From the NCBI RefSeq assembly GCF_000524195.1, contig NW_020170501.1, positions 121,955 to 185,954 on the forward strand: 64,000 nucleotides of DNA, written 5' to 3'. The translations under genes and the position numbers were made by a program. Of the stretch, positions 1 through 13,393 are shown in pieces. Each line of letters begins with the position of its first letter. Position 1 is the first letter of the stretch. The DNA is from Echinococcus granulosus. Lineage: Eukaryota > Platyhelminthes > Cestoda > Cyclophyllidea > Taeniidae. The notes under the pieces are model-generated. The model did no database searches, was not told the origin of the DNA, and worked only from the letters and a program-made list of their open reading frames with translations.

Positions 1-1379
1 AAGACAACTGCTACCGACGTTGCATATATGCAACAACCGGGTCTCCTTGTCTGAAATTCGCGTCACATATTTGTGACGCTGGCAGAGATCTTATATAGGT
101 GTGTGAAGTTTAGCCAGCCACAGAAGAGGATTATAAGTGTTGCAGTTAATTTGGACAGCCGGAATAAAATCTTCTTACCTATTAGTGGTTTAGGGCTTAG
201 AATATCACCATCTCGTCCTCTGGAGTTAAATCGACTGCGGGAGTGGGTAGCGCGGAAAGCCAGCCCCTGCTCTAAATCAGGCATATTCTCCCGTCCTGTT
301 GGCAGTTCGTGATAGACAAGTCGTCTTTGGTTAATGGAAGGTTAACGTTGCTACATTAAGAGTTTCTATGTAGATCTCAACATTAGGGGTCAAGTAGAGG
401 GAGCTACTCTATCGTCAATCGAAAACCATGACAAGGTATGCCAATTTGGCGGCATGGTTTCAAAAGATAAGGTCCTGAGCCTTTATTAACAAACAAATCT
501 ATGCCTTTGCACATCCACAAGTCACATTAAACACAAAGTCTCGCATTGTTTAGCAGTTACTCATCCAATCATTCTGATTGACTAGTTAAACTGACTGGGA
601 CGAAGAAAAAAAGTGGAGACCGACTGTCAACTGGAAAGCCAAAGATAAAAAACTACAAAGCCCATACGATTGAAGAGCCCGAGCAGCTAAATAAGAAATG
701 AAACAAATGACAAATCATCAAAACACTGATGTGTTACTCTTCATGGTTATGGCTCCATGGCATCCATTTATCCAACCAATCAAATACCAGCAGCTTAAAT
801 CTGCCCCTTTGCTTTTGAAAAAGAAAGAAAAAAAAAGACAAAGGGTTTATTTTTTCACAGGAAAGAGTGCCACGCGATTATCCACCAATTTCATGACCCT
901 TCATTTTTAGAAAAAAAGACTTGCCTTTTAGAGTATCTAAAAAAAATTAAGCAAATAGATAGAAGACCGTTTTTTCCATCAACTGAATATCCTGATAAGA
1001 GAAAATTTGTAATTTTAAGGGTAGCAAAATACCAATGAGGTGATGAAGGACACTTCAACAGGGGCACCAGCGTCCATATACAAAGATTTTTATGCATGAC
1101 GAGGAAGCTATCGATGACGGCTTCACCAAGACCTTGATAAGTAAAATTACAGTGTAAGGGGAGAAAGTTCACCTTCACAACGCCTCCCACCATCCCAACC
1201 GTCTCTTCCATCCACCACCTACTCGCACCTTTCTCCCCCTCCACATTGTTTTTCTCATCCGTCTCCTACGTCTTCGGTTCTGATTTTTGACCCGCGGGGA
1301 AGGTGGTTAGGTGGGTTGGTAGGTGACACATTAATGATTTTATTTGACTAAGTTTTGTATTTTAATTGCTACTTCAAAT

Positions 1380-1640
1380 CCATGCCACTTCTGTCAACTT
1401 TCATCCCTATTTCACCACGAGTGACAAGTACACGCCAATTTGACAGCTTTGCCTTGGCATCATGGAAGTGCAAGGGTGATTACGCCCAGCTTTTCTTTTT
1501 CGTCTACCCCCTTTTCTTCTTTTATCCTTTCCAATCTTCCAACAGCGCACTTCTTCACACTCACTAAGTCTGCCTTTCTTGCGCTCTCCACTTTATGGCC
1601 CCGCTTTCTCCACCTTCCATTAGCAACACCTCTACAGTCC
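1380..1640 (+). repeat. Dispersed repeat, copy 1
   Basis: This stretch matches the reverse complement of about 4430-4690. Shared landmarks in the same order are ACTTCTGTCAACTT, GTGACAAGTACACGCC, a pyrimidine-rich CTTTTATCCTTT block, GCTCTCCACTTTAT and CCGCTT(T/C)CTCCACCTTC. It is diverged, with indels, so the copies are old. No coding capacity or terminal structure was recognised. It could be part of an old transposable element. Confidence 0.7.
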
Positions 1641-4429
1641 TCTCAGCCACTATCCATTAGTGTGCCAAACACTTTACATTGCCTAGAAAAGTCCTCTTTC
1701 TTAAACCCCAGTGGTTGATAAACTTCAGCTATTCATATCGTCATCTTGGTCTCGAAGATGCATTCTTCTTCTATGCCCTATTCTTCCTCCTCTTTGACTC
1801 CGTTCAGCCTGCCTGACTGGTGATTGGCTGGAGTGATGTGGTGACACACTTGTGGTTCACTACAAATCTCTCTAAAGCTCTCTTAACTAGATGACTTGGT
1901 GGCAGCTGTTCCACATTTCTGATGGGTGGATAGGGTAAGCCGTTTACAAGCGTAGAAAACGGTTAGCATTGACTTCCTTTCCAACGCGTTCACCTGGAAA
2001 TTCTTCTCTACAGGTAATAGCTGATACTTCACTGTTTTCATTTGAGATCCTAGCAATCCTTCCACTTGTCGTTCCATTGTCAAACACCGACGATCGATAA
2101 TGGTGTCAGAAATTTGGGAACAGCTTAGAAATTATTGAAAGGTACCCACATCTCATTGGTTGATTAAGGACCAATTAAAATAGAGCAAGATTGTGTGGTC
2201 ACCAATACGCTAACAGTACTATTAATCATGTCCAATGGATCCATTTTTCAAAAATTTTGTATAAAAACCCCAAAAAACTGGTAACTGAACCCCATTTAAA
2301 AACTGCAAAACCTTCCCATCTAAAAAAGTGACATCTAAAAGTGTTTCGTAGCGGCCCAAATAAACTCTGTCCTTAGAATTTAATAATAGTTTGACTTTCA
2401 TTAAATCATTTTTAATCTCTAAATCAAGAAAAACTTGTTTTTTGGCTAGGCTCTGGCAAAAAGTGAACTTAAGAAGGGGCATAAAAGCTTATTCAGGTTG
2501 AACCCACCTAATTCCCAAGGTATCAATGTGACCTCTGCACGTCGGCGATTTGATAGCATCGATAGCGATCCTTGGCATGTACTTTGGTAGGCCAGGTGTT
2601 GATCTAATCTTACTCTCCATTCACCCAGCTAGTGTAAGAGGTAGCAGTTGACCGATGACTCAAATTAGCCTTCTGGAAAGTTTTTCCTAAATAATCAAGG
2701 TGTACATTTTCAAAATTCGTGAAATTTTTCTAACAAACATAAATACATATGATAAGTTTCGTATCGAACTTTTTGTTTTGCCCGCCCTACAATTTGATTG
2801 GTGTAAGGTTGGCCAATCATTTACTAGTTTGAAATGATACATTCTACAGATTAAAAATATTGGAAAAGTGCATGTTTCTTACTAAAGACAAGACTTTGCT
2901 ACATGGAATTTTGAAAAAGAACCTTACTGCTTACTAGTCTTGTTCCAGTAAAACAGAAAATCACTATTGTAATCAATTTTGGAATGCAAAAGAAGTCCAC
3001 CAATGAGAGAGTAGACAAAGTAATAATTATTCATTTTTCTAAAAATATTAAGTCACTTTAAAATATTTTGCATTTGCTTTGAAATCGTTATAAAGCCAAT
3101 AATGCTAGTTCCCTTAAAGGCAATAAAAAGCGTCCAAACTACAGTCACACAAACAGGCGAGAAATGGGGAGGAGGGGATAATTGCCATCGGAATAGTTAA
3201 GCCACTTCCTGACTGACTTAAAATTGGGCAATTCCCGTAATTGCAAGGGAAAAAATTTGGCCATTTCACACTAAATATTGGTAAATTGTTAACCTTAAGT
3301 TAAAGATACTCTTAGTTGGCCTTCATTTCCCCAATCATGATCGGTTCTTTGTGATGAAGTCAGGGAGGCTCCATCTTGAGAGATTGAACAATACCGCCAT
3401 TCTTACTTAGACTTAGGTAGAAATGTCATGCCTAACCTCGAATTTCGCCAAGGCTATTGAACTTCTGGTGTAAAGATGGTTGGTGCTTGTATACACTAGG
3501 TCTGGAAGGACAGGAGTCCTCCAGTGCTACAGGCGTCTTATGAGGAAAGAGAGAACGAGAGCCCGACGGGCTCTTGAGGCGTCTAACTGCCTTCGGCAAC
3601 GATCACAGTGCCTAAAAACAGAAATCTAAAGTCCACTGTTGAATTACCTGCTTTAATATCACCTGACAGACGAGTAGAAAGGCAATTTCTTAGCTGTTAG
3701 ATTATGACAGCTACCTCACTATCGCTAAGACGGCAGATGTTTTCGGCAGGGGGAGAGAACATCGTGAAAGCCAAAGAGGCGCGTGGAACCTTCAAGGACG
3801 TGCAAGGCTCTTATGGGCTTCAATAATACCCTTAAAGAGCTTGTTGAAGCGGTTGAACCATTATATGGTGGCTCGCCTCTTGTGGCATCCAGCGTACAAC
3901 GATGCTATGGAAACATCTATCCCTTGCGTCACGGTTAAGTGGAGTTTTAAGCATAAACTTTCCTCAGGAATTGACTGCCGTGCTGTGACTGTAGGACTAT
4001 TAAAGCATTTTTAACTTTTGTATCATTTAAGCGTTTTGCTGTTAAACGTTTAAGACTTCCACCACTTTAATGTGCTGTGCTTGAAGCCTATTAAATTGTC
4101 CTCGTTCGCAAGGGAATTAACCATCAAGCTTTAAGTAATCGCGGAGGCTCGCTTTTACCTAAGCTCGTCGTAAAAGAAGTCCGTGACGATCGTATATTAG
4201 TTCCTTCAACTATCCATTCTTTGCACCCGTCAGGATCGTGGAACAAACGCCACTGGGTCAATTTATTTGAAGGTGCTTTAGAGAGACCCACATTGAAACA
4301 CAATCATATCACCGCATCACCCCATTGAGTTACCTGTCGGACAGGCTAAATGTGGTGGGAGAGGAAAGAGGAGGTCAAAGGACAAAATACAATTTCGAGG
4401 CAGAAAGGGTGATGTGTCGGTAGGAGGCA

Positions 4430-4690
4430 ATTTCTAGGTGACGTTGAGAAGTTGGTACAACAAAAGAAGGTGGAGGAAGCGGGACTATAAAGTGGAGAGC
4501 TCATTGAGATTGAAGACGTGAGCTGGTGGAAGAAAAGAAAGGATAAAAAAGAAGGAAAGGAAGTAGGCGAAAAAGAAGAGGTGGGCAGAATTACTCCTGC
4601 ACATTCGCGATGTCAAGGCGTGTACTTGTCACTCTATGTAGAAGAGGAATGGAAGTTGACAGAAGTAGCATGGATGTAAGGATGCAACCC
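4430..4690 (-). repeat. Dispersed repeat, copy 2 (inverted)
   Basis: Reverse-complement partner of the element at 1380-1640. Read on the minus strand it runs through the same landmarks (ACTTCTGTCAACTT, GTGACAAGTACACGCC, TTTTATCCTTTC, GCTCTCCACTTTATAG). The two copies are inverted about 2.8 kb apart. Confidence 0.7.
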
Positions 4691-5805
4691 CTTGTCGAGT
4701 GGGCTGACAACCAGACAAGAGAGTTGAAATCCTTCTGACAAAACCATCTGCGGGAGTGAAATTTAGCCCATTGAGACATCCCTTAGCTACGTGCCTAATC
4801 GCCTTCTCTTGCATACTACCGCAAAGCGGAAGGCGGGGGCTAACGAATTGAAGGCAGTTGAGACTTGTGTGAGATTGAGAGCAAGAAGTAATTGTCTCTG
4901 ATTTACTCTGTACTTTTACCTATCAAACTCCTGACGATGTTGGCATCGGTGTCTTTCGTGCCCCAAGGTTAGGCAGAGACAGTTGAAGAGATAGTGGAAC
5001 AACCACAGTCTCCCCTCCTCCACTTGGTGCCAAATCTGGAAAAGGATTTCACGTCTTGAACAAAAGAAATGCAAATTTGCGCTAATCCAGTGTATTTCTC
5101 ACGCAGAAAACAATGCATTTCATTAGGCCATTCCTTTGGCATATTTGGGGTTTCGCATGTGTGTGCCATCTGCATAGATCAAATGGTGTCTCCTACACCT
5201 CCAAATTAATTATTTAACTCTCCCTACAGGCTTATTAAAGGCCATTGCTGGCCTTATTTTTATTTCAATATGAAAAAGGGCTTGGAGAGTAGCGTCAACC
5301 TGTTAAAGGGCATTCCCTCCATCTCTCCTCTCTCCCTAACATCATTAGAATATCCTTTCTATTCTCACAGAGACTCTTCTCTCATCCCTCTCTTAAGACA
5401 ATGAAATGTCCTCAGACACCTACGAAATATTTACCAGTAAAACAAGAGTGACAGATTTTTAGAGTCAAAAGTGTAGCCGCCCTTACAAATTTGAGTAGTA
5501 TATGCTGCTCAGAACTCAAAATCCTTTTTTTGAGCAGGAAATTTTGCTCATAATGTCACTTCTTGATAGAGAGAACAACTTTTGCCTGTCTCATGCAGCT
5601 AAGGAAAGAGGACTCCCGGTTCATCTGCATTAATGTCATTTAGCGCTGCCGCCGAGCTAGTGGGGCAGATATTCCTGAGGATGTGGAATGCAGAAGCCTG
5701 TTGACATGACTCCATATCGTCCAAGTGGTGACGAGATCCTAGGGCAGGGACCACTTATTTTTCATCCCTCGACAAAAATTCATCCTTTCCTTTCTGTTCA
5801 TTCAG

Positions 5806-8800
5806 CGATCTCATTGAAAATCGTGGCGCGGACATTCACGAAAGCGACAATCATGGCCGCCTTCCAATCCACGTGGCTGCAACCTACGGTAGGCCCTCTG
5901 TTCTATCCTACCTCATTGAAGCCTACTCGCATCGTCTACGACCCTCAGCCATTCCAAAAGTCTTCCTCGACGCAATAGCCGAGTTAAATGAATCGGATGA
6001 GGATCACGATTCCCTGATTCTGGATGTGAATACTACTGCTGGTAGAAATAATGAGGATCCCTCAAAACTGGCCAAAATTGCTGCTGCTGCCAACTACCTT
6101 GACAATCTTCAACGAACTCCTCTTCATTGTGCCAGCTCCGAAGAAGCTGTAAACGACTATCCAGAGTGTATTTCCATCCTCTTGCAATCCGGCGGCGACC
6201 CGATGCTTCGAACACTTCAAGGGAAAACCGCCCTGGATCTCGCCTACGAAGCCGGACGTGCTAAGGTCCTCATCGACATAATGCCTACAGCTATGATGGT
6301 GGAATTATTGATGCGAATTAATGATGTAGTGCCTCGAAGTGTTCGACAGAAGTACAGTGAAAATATCTCAACCAAAAGAACTCGCGAATCCCCCTCGGTG
6401 TCTATTCAACAACTAAATCGAAAAGTCAGTGTCAGTGCACCAAGAAGTTCTCTCATTCGACGACATCCTGCCGTAGGACCAACCGATGGAAAGGAGGATA
6501 ATGTAAATAACGTGGCAATTTGGCGGAAAATTCTTCTCAATGATGATATAGAAATGTTGGAGTCCTGGCGGGATTCCCTCCTCTGGTGTCAAGAGGATCC
6601 AGGCTACTTGAAAAAGCGAAAAGAGATTCGTGGAAGGGCCTTAAAGAAGAGTTTTCTATTAGATAAGCCCTCACCAATGGATTTTGAGACCTCCCAGGGT
6701 TTAACAGCCTTTCAGAGGTCTGAACTCTTCTTCGACTGCTATGAGAACGGAACCGGTGTGCATTCCTACATTCAATCCAACTTTGCAATAAATATCAAAG
6801 CGCATGACTTCCTTACAGTTCTACGATCCCTGACCGGTCTGGTGGTGTTTGAACAACTCATGGTGGATGGAGTGGTCATCCTCTCACCACTTCACACATC
6901 AATTCTCTTTTTGGCCTTACTGTGTGGACGATTTCGAGTGGCTGAACTACTTCTCAGAATGCGACAATTTGATCTCATTCCAGCCAGTATTCTCGTGGTA
7001 CTCATTCTTCATCGACTTTATCAAGAACCCACCTTTCCCGAACAGGTAGGTCAGCCCGTTTGGCATTGATTAGGCCGGTCAAATTTACTGACCAATCAGA
7101 TTAAACTATGGGCAACTTGGGTCGCAGCAAGGTGATTGGTTGTTATTTTTACATCGCCATATAGAACTGAAGTATTTTGAAATCTTTTAAAGTAAAAAAA
7201 CTTGCAATTTGTGAAATAGTTATGAAATAAAGACATAGAGAAGGGTACACTCCACAGGGAAGAAAAGCGATGTGATGTGAGACAAAAGGTGATCGTGTGG
7301 GATTGTTTCGTAATTTTGGGGTGGATGGAGAAAGAAGAGCTTAGAATATTTGATAAATGGGAGTAGAAAGTGGAGAGGAGGCTGACCACTAACTCTGGAT
7401 TCATCCTATATCCATCTATCCCTGCTGCATCCTTTTATCCTTCTACTTTCCCAAGATTGCATCCTTTTCTCATTAAACGTGTTATTTGGTTCCTATAGAG
7501 TTTAGACTTGTCTAACATTTTGCCCAGAAATGATTTTTAAATATTTCATTGCTTTAGTAATGCGTCACTCAAAGGGGTGGCATCCTTCTAGGTGTGACAA
7601 ACGTATTTTTTGCCGTCACAGTGTTACCCAGGGATTAACAGATTACAGTCCTCACGCTTTTAAGGAACTGCTTTTCAGCTGGAACTGATGCCTGCTTTTT
7701 ATGTCTTGCAGCAGAGTGCAGGCACCACCTTTCCCTATGGATTGTTTTTTAAAGGTCAGGTAATTACAAACGCCAGGAGCGGATAAAAGTAGAACCTTGC
7801 TTTTAGAGCCAGACCTTCATAGTGAATCATTGGACACAAAATTGCCTTTTTAAATGGCGGCACAGGACAGCCCACCACCTATTGCAAATTCTACCCATCA
7901 AAATATTTTTACTTTGCGTTAGGACAAGGCAGCGGGCAGAGGGGCAGGTATCCGCCCTAACCCCCACTCCGCACCTTTGTCCTCTCTGTCCTCCTGATGA
8001 TGTAACTCGAATCACTAAGCTTCCAATGTAACATTGAACGGCCTTTTCTTTATACCAGTTTGTAAACATATGTGGCCGTAAATCATCCTTGAAGCATCGG
8101 TGAAGGTGGTGCCTGATTTATGTCGACGAGTTAAAACTGAGCAGTTATGCTTTAAGGATCAGGAGATCATTTTCTCATTTTCTTATCATACAGAATCGAC
8201 AGCTACTTTTAAAGTAAACAATTTGTCAACAGCACATGTAGAGACGATGAGAATTTATTCATTTACCTTGTCTGAACACCTAAGCATTTTAAGTCTACTT
8301 AATTTCTTTTTAAGTAGAATATTCAAACCAATAAGTGAAACGGCCTTTTAGACTATACCACACTTTTTAGACTTTGTTATTGTCAATAAACATTTTGTGG
8401 GTGATATTATTATCCTAGCAACCGCCATGAAAAGGTCAGCTTGTATGACCATTAGCCACAGGGCAGCATACAGACAGAAAAATCATCAGAGATTCGTTTT
8501 AGCTTAGAAATAGGTAAATTAATATATGAAACACATCCATTTTGAGGCAGGAATGTGGAGAGGAACTAACTTTAAGTTCCAGATGATTTATGATCAAGGG
8601 GCCTTATCTAAATTAATAAAATCATTTTATTAACATAAATTCAGGTACGTTGTGAACTTCAACAAATCGCCAGTCTAGTGGAAGCCATCGCTGTGGATGT
8701 TTTGACACTGGTGTCATTGAAGGACAACACTCCAGAGAAGGAGATCTGTCGAGGCATACTCAACGCACCTCTGCGGATTTGTGGCGACCTCTCTTTAATT

Positions 8801-10969
8801 GATCTCTGTGCTCAGGCCAAATGTACCAACCTCCTGAGTCTACCCATCTGTCAGCGTGTCCTCGATGAACGCTGGCGTGGTGTCCTAACCCACTTACCCA
8901 ATTGGATTGGTTTTGTGTCCCGATTTTGTCCCCTCGTAGCGATAGCCTTCTTGGAGCGTCGTGCACGCAAGGAGAGAGCTAAAGCTCTCGCCGATTTTAT
9001 TGCTGATGCGGCTAGTTATACCACTCCCAACGCCAACTCTACCAACAATACAAAACATCCTTCCATGGAAACCGATTTCTTTAGTACTTTCAATAAAGAT
9101 GGTGACCCCTGGAAGTCGACAACAGTCACGGCTTCACCGCATCATAAACGTGGAACTCGTTCCAAGGATCATTCCACTTCCATTCTACCGATGATACGAG
9201 AGAAAAAGGCATCGGCACCCACTCCACTCACTGTCTATGATCGTCTTTCTCGACAATACGGATGGCAGGGTTCACCGCGATTATCCTTTGTCAAAGCCAT
9301 CTACGCCTCACCAGAGGTGAAGTTCTTCTTCCATTCCATCTTCCATGTCATCTTTCTTGCCACCTTCACTGTGGTGCTTGTCAATTCCCTTCATTATAAA
9401 CTTCGTGTCACCGAGTGCTGTGCCATTGCCTATGTGATTGGCTATGCGGTGGAGGAGATCCGTCAAATCATTATTGAATCTCTACGTGGACAATTTAGTA
9501 ATTACTTCAAGGACAGTTGGAATACCCTTGAGATATGTGCCATTACCTTCACCTTGATTGGATTTTGGGCAAGAGTTGGGAAAATTAACCAATGGGCACC
9601 ACCAGAACGCGAAGCCTACGATCCCTCCTTCTACATTGCTCGAGTGTGCTACCTCTTCGGTCTCCACCTCTTCTGTATGCGAACCCTCTTTATCACCTCC
9701 ATCTCACCGATAATTGGTCCACGGTTAAAGATGATGGCCGATATGTTGAGGAAGGATCTAGTGCCCCTCATTATTGTCTTTGCCATCTTCATCTTCTCCT
9801 ATGGGGTATCATTTCAGGGTCTCATGTATCCCAACTCCTACATTCAACAGACCCTTTCAAATGGAACCAAGGTGTATGGAAGGTTGCCCTTCCTTTCCAC
9901 GGTGGAGAAGCTTATCTCTCGTGCCTTCTACTCCATGTTTGAAGTGAGTGTTGCACTTGAAGAGGCCGAATGCAGACCGGAGGAAGAGTGTGGAAGTCAA
10001 CTTGGCAATAAATTGGTCATCCTCTTTGTTCTCATCGCCTACACTGTGATAGTCAATCTTATCCTCATCAATCTTCTCATTGCCTTGTTCAGTAACACCG
10101 TCTCACGAATTGGGATGCAATCAACAGCTCACTGGTTGGCAGATCGCTATCAAATGGTGAAGGAGTATCAAGATAAATCCATGTTCCCACCACCGCTAAA
10201 TCTGCTTTCCATTATGGTGGAGATTTGCTTCTGTTCCAGTCAGATTTGTCGTTGTTGTTGTCGGCATCGTCATCAAAAGAATGGTAAGAGTGAGGCTAAG
10301 GGCATTAATAGTCGATCAGGTACTGCTGGACATCGAGGTAATATCAGTGCCTCCGAAAGTCGCAGTTCTATGGACCTCGATGACATTGAGAGTCAACACC
10401 ACATTACCAGCAATACGCACATCTGTGTGGACAAGGAGTTTGAACTCTACCACAATGTTGCGAAACGCAAGTGGAATAAACAACTGCGTAATTCTCGACG
10501 AGTTCAGAAACTCACCCACAATCTTCGCAGTGCCTTATGGGGTCGTAGGACGGAGACGGAGGCGGTACTACAATTTATTTTGGTTCAGAGTTTTGCCCTA
10601 AAAGATCGACGCTATACGATTGGTACGACAAACACGGCATTACCCTCAGGCTGTACAAGTATTACCACTGCCGCTGGTACCATTGAACATCGTCTGCAAG
10701 CTCTGGAGAAACGACTGGATGATTGGCTTCCACGCTTGATTGAAGAGTTGAAGGCTCTAAAGGAGGCCCAACGTTCACCGTATAGTCCTCCAGACTTCCA
10801 AATGTCTCAAACTCTAGAACCTGGCGAGGGATCAGAAAGGATTCACGTAAACACAGATGGACTTCAGGCGCCAACGCTTTCTGAGAGCTCCGAACGAGCT
10901 TCGGGCATCTCAATGAGAGTGCATCAACCATATGACCTCTTGTACAGGCGACCCGTGTCGAAATTATAA
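5806..10969 (+). CDS. Ankyrin-repeat TRP cation channel, TRPM-like (5' end missing)
   Basis: Two exons are clear: 5806-7045 (acceptor TTCAG, donor AACAG/GTAGGT) and 8645-10969. They join in phase 0 across a 1.6 kb intron and give about 1187 visible residues. Residues 1-35 and about 100-160 are ankyrin repeats (DNHGRLPIHVAATYG, NLQRTPLHCASS, GKTALDLAYEAG). The last 550 residues form a six-helix channel. S1 starts near residue 640. S4 has the arginine of LFCMRTLFIT, followed by GPRLKMMADMLRKDL, which matches the TRPM S4-S5 linker. S6 is NLILINLLIALFSNTV, and a TRP helix follows with WLADRYQMV and the PPPLNLL motif. A coiled coil lies near EHRLQALEKRLDDWL. By family it should be a plasma-membrane, Ca-permeable channel. 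No in-frame ATG lies early in the first exon, so upstream exons are missing. The TRPM assignment rests on the channel core; the canonical ankyrin repeats are unusual for TRPM. Confidence 0.88.
7046..8644 (+). other. Intron of the TRP channel gene
   Basis: Bounded by donor GTAGGT at 7046 and acceptor TTCAG ending at 8644. The flanking exons join in the same frame (phase 0) to give PEQ-VRCELQQ. Small ORFs inside show no recognisable similarity. Confidence 0.85.
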
Positions 10970-10984
10970 GGTCTAACAGGAACC

Positions 10985-13390
10985 GGCATAAATATTTATT
11001 TGATTTTTTCACTAATTAAACCATATATCTATCTATCTATCTCGCCCCCTCTCCCCGTAGCCCTGCTTCCTCGCCGTCACTCTTTTGGTGCCCTTTATGT
11101 GACTGAACCAAATCGCCTTCCAGAATTGGTGAAAGTATTCCTAAGTGAATAAAGGGAATAAGTGCAGAGAGTTGCTTGGTTAATAATGATGGGTAATGAG
11201 TGAATAGGCAGGCAGTTAGACCTCTTTTTCGACCTTGGGATCGAGAAGGACAGGCCAATTAACTGAGTGATTCTGTGTGCGCTTTATTTATCTAGCAAAA
11301 AGATAAATGCCTCACATGGACCAAAAAAAACCTTTTCATGCCAATTACTTTAAAATAACGTCAAAGTAAGCTTAAACAGACTTGTAGCCGTATCTCTTCA
11401 ACTCTGAATAGATAGGACCGGGACCATGCTACTGATGTCATATAAGTAGAAAGTAGTATTAGCGAGGACGAGGCTGAAAATTTGCTGGGCTTTTTAAGTT
11501 TCATTGACTCAGCTTCCACGACGCCAACGAGGAGCCCTACTAGTGGCATCGACACTACCGATCGCCTAGTTCTTACTCGTCTGCTAAAGCTATTTGATGC
11601 AGATCAAGAACAAGCCTAATGACAGGGTAATGAAGAAAACAAAGAATTTTGTAAACTTTCGCCAATGCCTCTACCGCACCAGCCACTCGGCAAACAATCT
11701 CACATTTACATAAACTAGTCAAGATGGCACACAAGTGGCTCACTTTTAAGACTGAAGGAACACCATGATCGTGGCGCAACACCTTTGAGTAATTCACCGG
11801 TGGAAGTTAAGTAGCTCCAAATGCAGGCTAACGAGCCCGAGCTGCCATCTATTCTGCAGTACGGCATTTAAGACCGAGATAGTAGAACCTGAGGATCATC
11901 ATCTATGATGGAAGCACACCTAATCCCGTTCACTATCAGGCGGTTCTCCAATTTTTAGGTCCACAGGCCTTTAAAACACCGCCATTTGTAAGACGTAATG
12001 GAATTATCTGGTTAGATTTATTTATGCGTTGCCCAGGTAAGTAACTCTTCCCCTTCTTATCACTTGTGAACGAAATACCCGATTATCTACATCATTCTAG
12101 ACAATAAAACTAGGCGGATATTTTGTAAGCCGTAACTGCTGATTAAAACAAGGCAATGGTTTTATATCTAAATCTATTTATACACAAGGGTTTCATCATT
12201 TCGGATAATTATTACTAGGAGTGCAATGTAGAAGCGAACTGAAACGCAAATAATTTTGCACAAAAGAATTTCATCAGTTACAAAAGGTTTCCTCATTTCG
12301 ATATTTTGCATTTTCATGAAATCATAATTAGCTGTTAGAAGTAGAAAAGGCTTAGGGTGAATATTTTAATGTCTTGTGTTTAAAATGGGAAATGCCGCAA
12401 ATCCTCCCTTGGTACTGATATTTCTTCGTCCTGAGATGGAGACAGGCGGGGATAGGTGTCGCAAGATGCAAATCCATGTTGTCCATAGGATTTAATAACT
12501 TACGTTTTTAAACTCCCACTGTCTTCTACCACCAAATCCTTATGTAACTGTGTAACTTGAAGTTTTGAGTCGCCCCCTTGCCCCAGACAACCAATGGCAG
12601 ATGCAGGCATCAGTTATTCAGACCTATATAACTGTTTAACTGCATCAGATAACTACTTAATTTTCCTTTTCTTTTAATAAGTGATTGACGCACCACAAGA
12701 CATGAGTTAAGTAATCAAATACGGGGTCGACGCCAGTTTAACCAAGTTGGGTATTGCAGCAATGTTAGGTCTATGGCGAGTCTCGGGTGTGGTAGAGTAG
12801 TGCAAGGCAAACAGCACATCCGCGGTAGAGCCGAGAACGTATCGGTTACAGCGGGTAAAGCCCCAGCCACGCTTAGAGGTTCGAAGTTAAGGGTGGGAAA
12901 TCTCTCCCAACGATCCCAAGTGGCCTCAAGACGGAAATTGCACGATCTTCAAGCTAAGACGATGTTTGGAGAATCAATGTGAACCCACTCCTACGGACAT
13001 CCTCCAGCCCCTGTCCGATTAAATGAGTCAAAGCAAGACACAACAGGACAGAACTCCTACCACCGCGAACAATGATGCAGGAGAGTTAGGGAACACATCC
13101 CCTTCCGATGGTGGACCAAGGCATGGGATTCCATAGTAATCACATGGAGTCTGCTGAAAACGATACCTCAGAAATGAAGCACCGATTAAAACAAGGGAAA
13201 TCGAAGACACCCCATGTGATGAGAATCTCATGTTTAAGCAGATGGTAAGGAGTAACAATAAAGGTGGCCATGACCACATTCACGATGGAATAGGCTTCAT
13301 GCCTTTAATTTGAAGCCGCTTACTTCACCATCTGGCCAAATTACCGTAGATAAGGAAATCAATCCAAATGCTCGGTCATCATGATACATA
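10985..13390. other. Intergenic; no gene recognised
   Basis: Holds the 3' flank of the TRP gene with a short ATCT tetranucleotide run at about 11026-11042. Several short ORFs on both strands show no conserved motif. Nothing else supportable. Confidence 0.5.
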
Positions 13391-13393
13391 TAT

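Larger units (their letters stand above)
1..5800. other. No recognisable gene; repeat-bearing AT-rich DNA
   Basis: I see no ORF with recognisable protein similarity or convincing splice-linked exons here. Short ORFs are scattered on both strands and look random. The stretch holds one half of an inverted dispersed repeat near 1380-1640 and the other half near 4430-4690, described separately. Two small adjacent hairpins occur near 3560-3600 (GAGCCC-GAC-GGGCTC, then TGCC-TTC-GGCA). The 5' exons of the TRP channel gene must lie upstream of 5806, but I could not place them with confidence. Confidence 0.5.

Noticed and set aside
5688..5978. ORF starting MQKPVDMTPY overlapping the first TRP exon
   Set aside because: The ankyrin frame of the TRP gene overlaps it in a different phase with clear domain similarity, so this one is a shadow.
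12773..12982. 69-codon plus-strand ORF with basic composition
   Set aside because: No homology, no splice context and no neighbouring gene signal; typical of a chance ORF.
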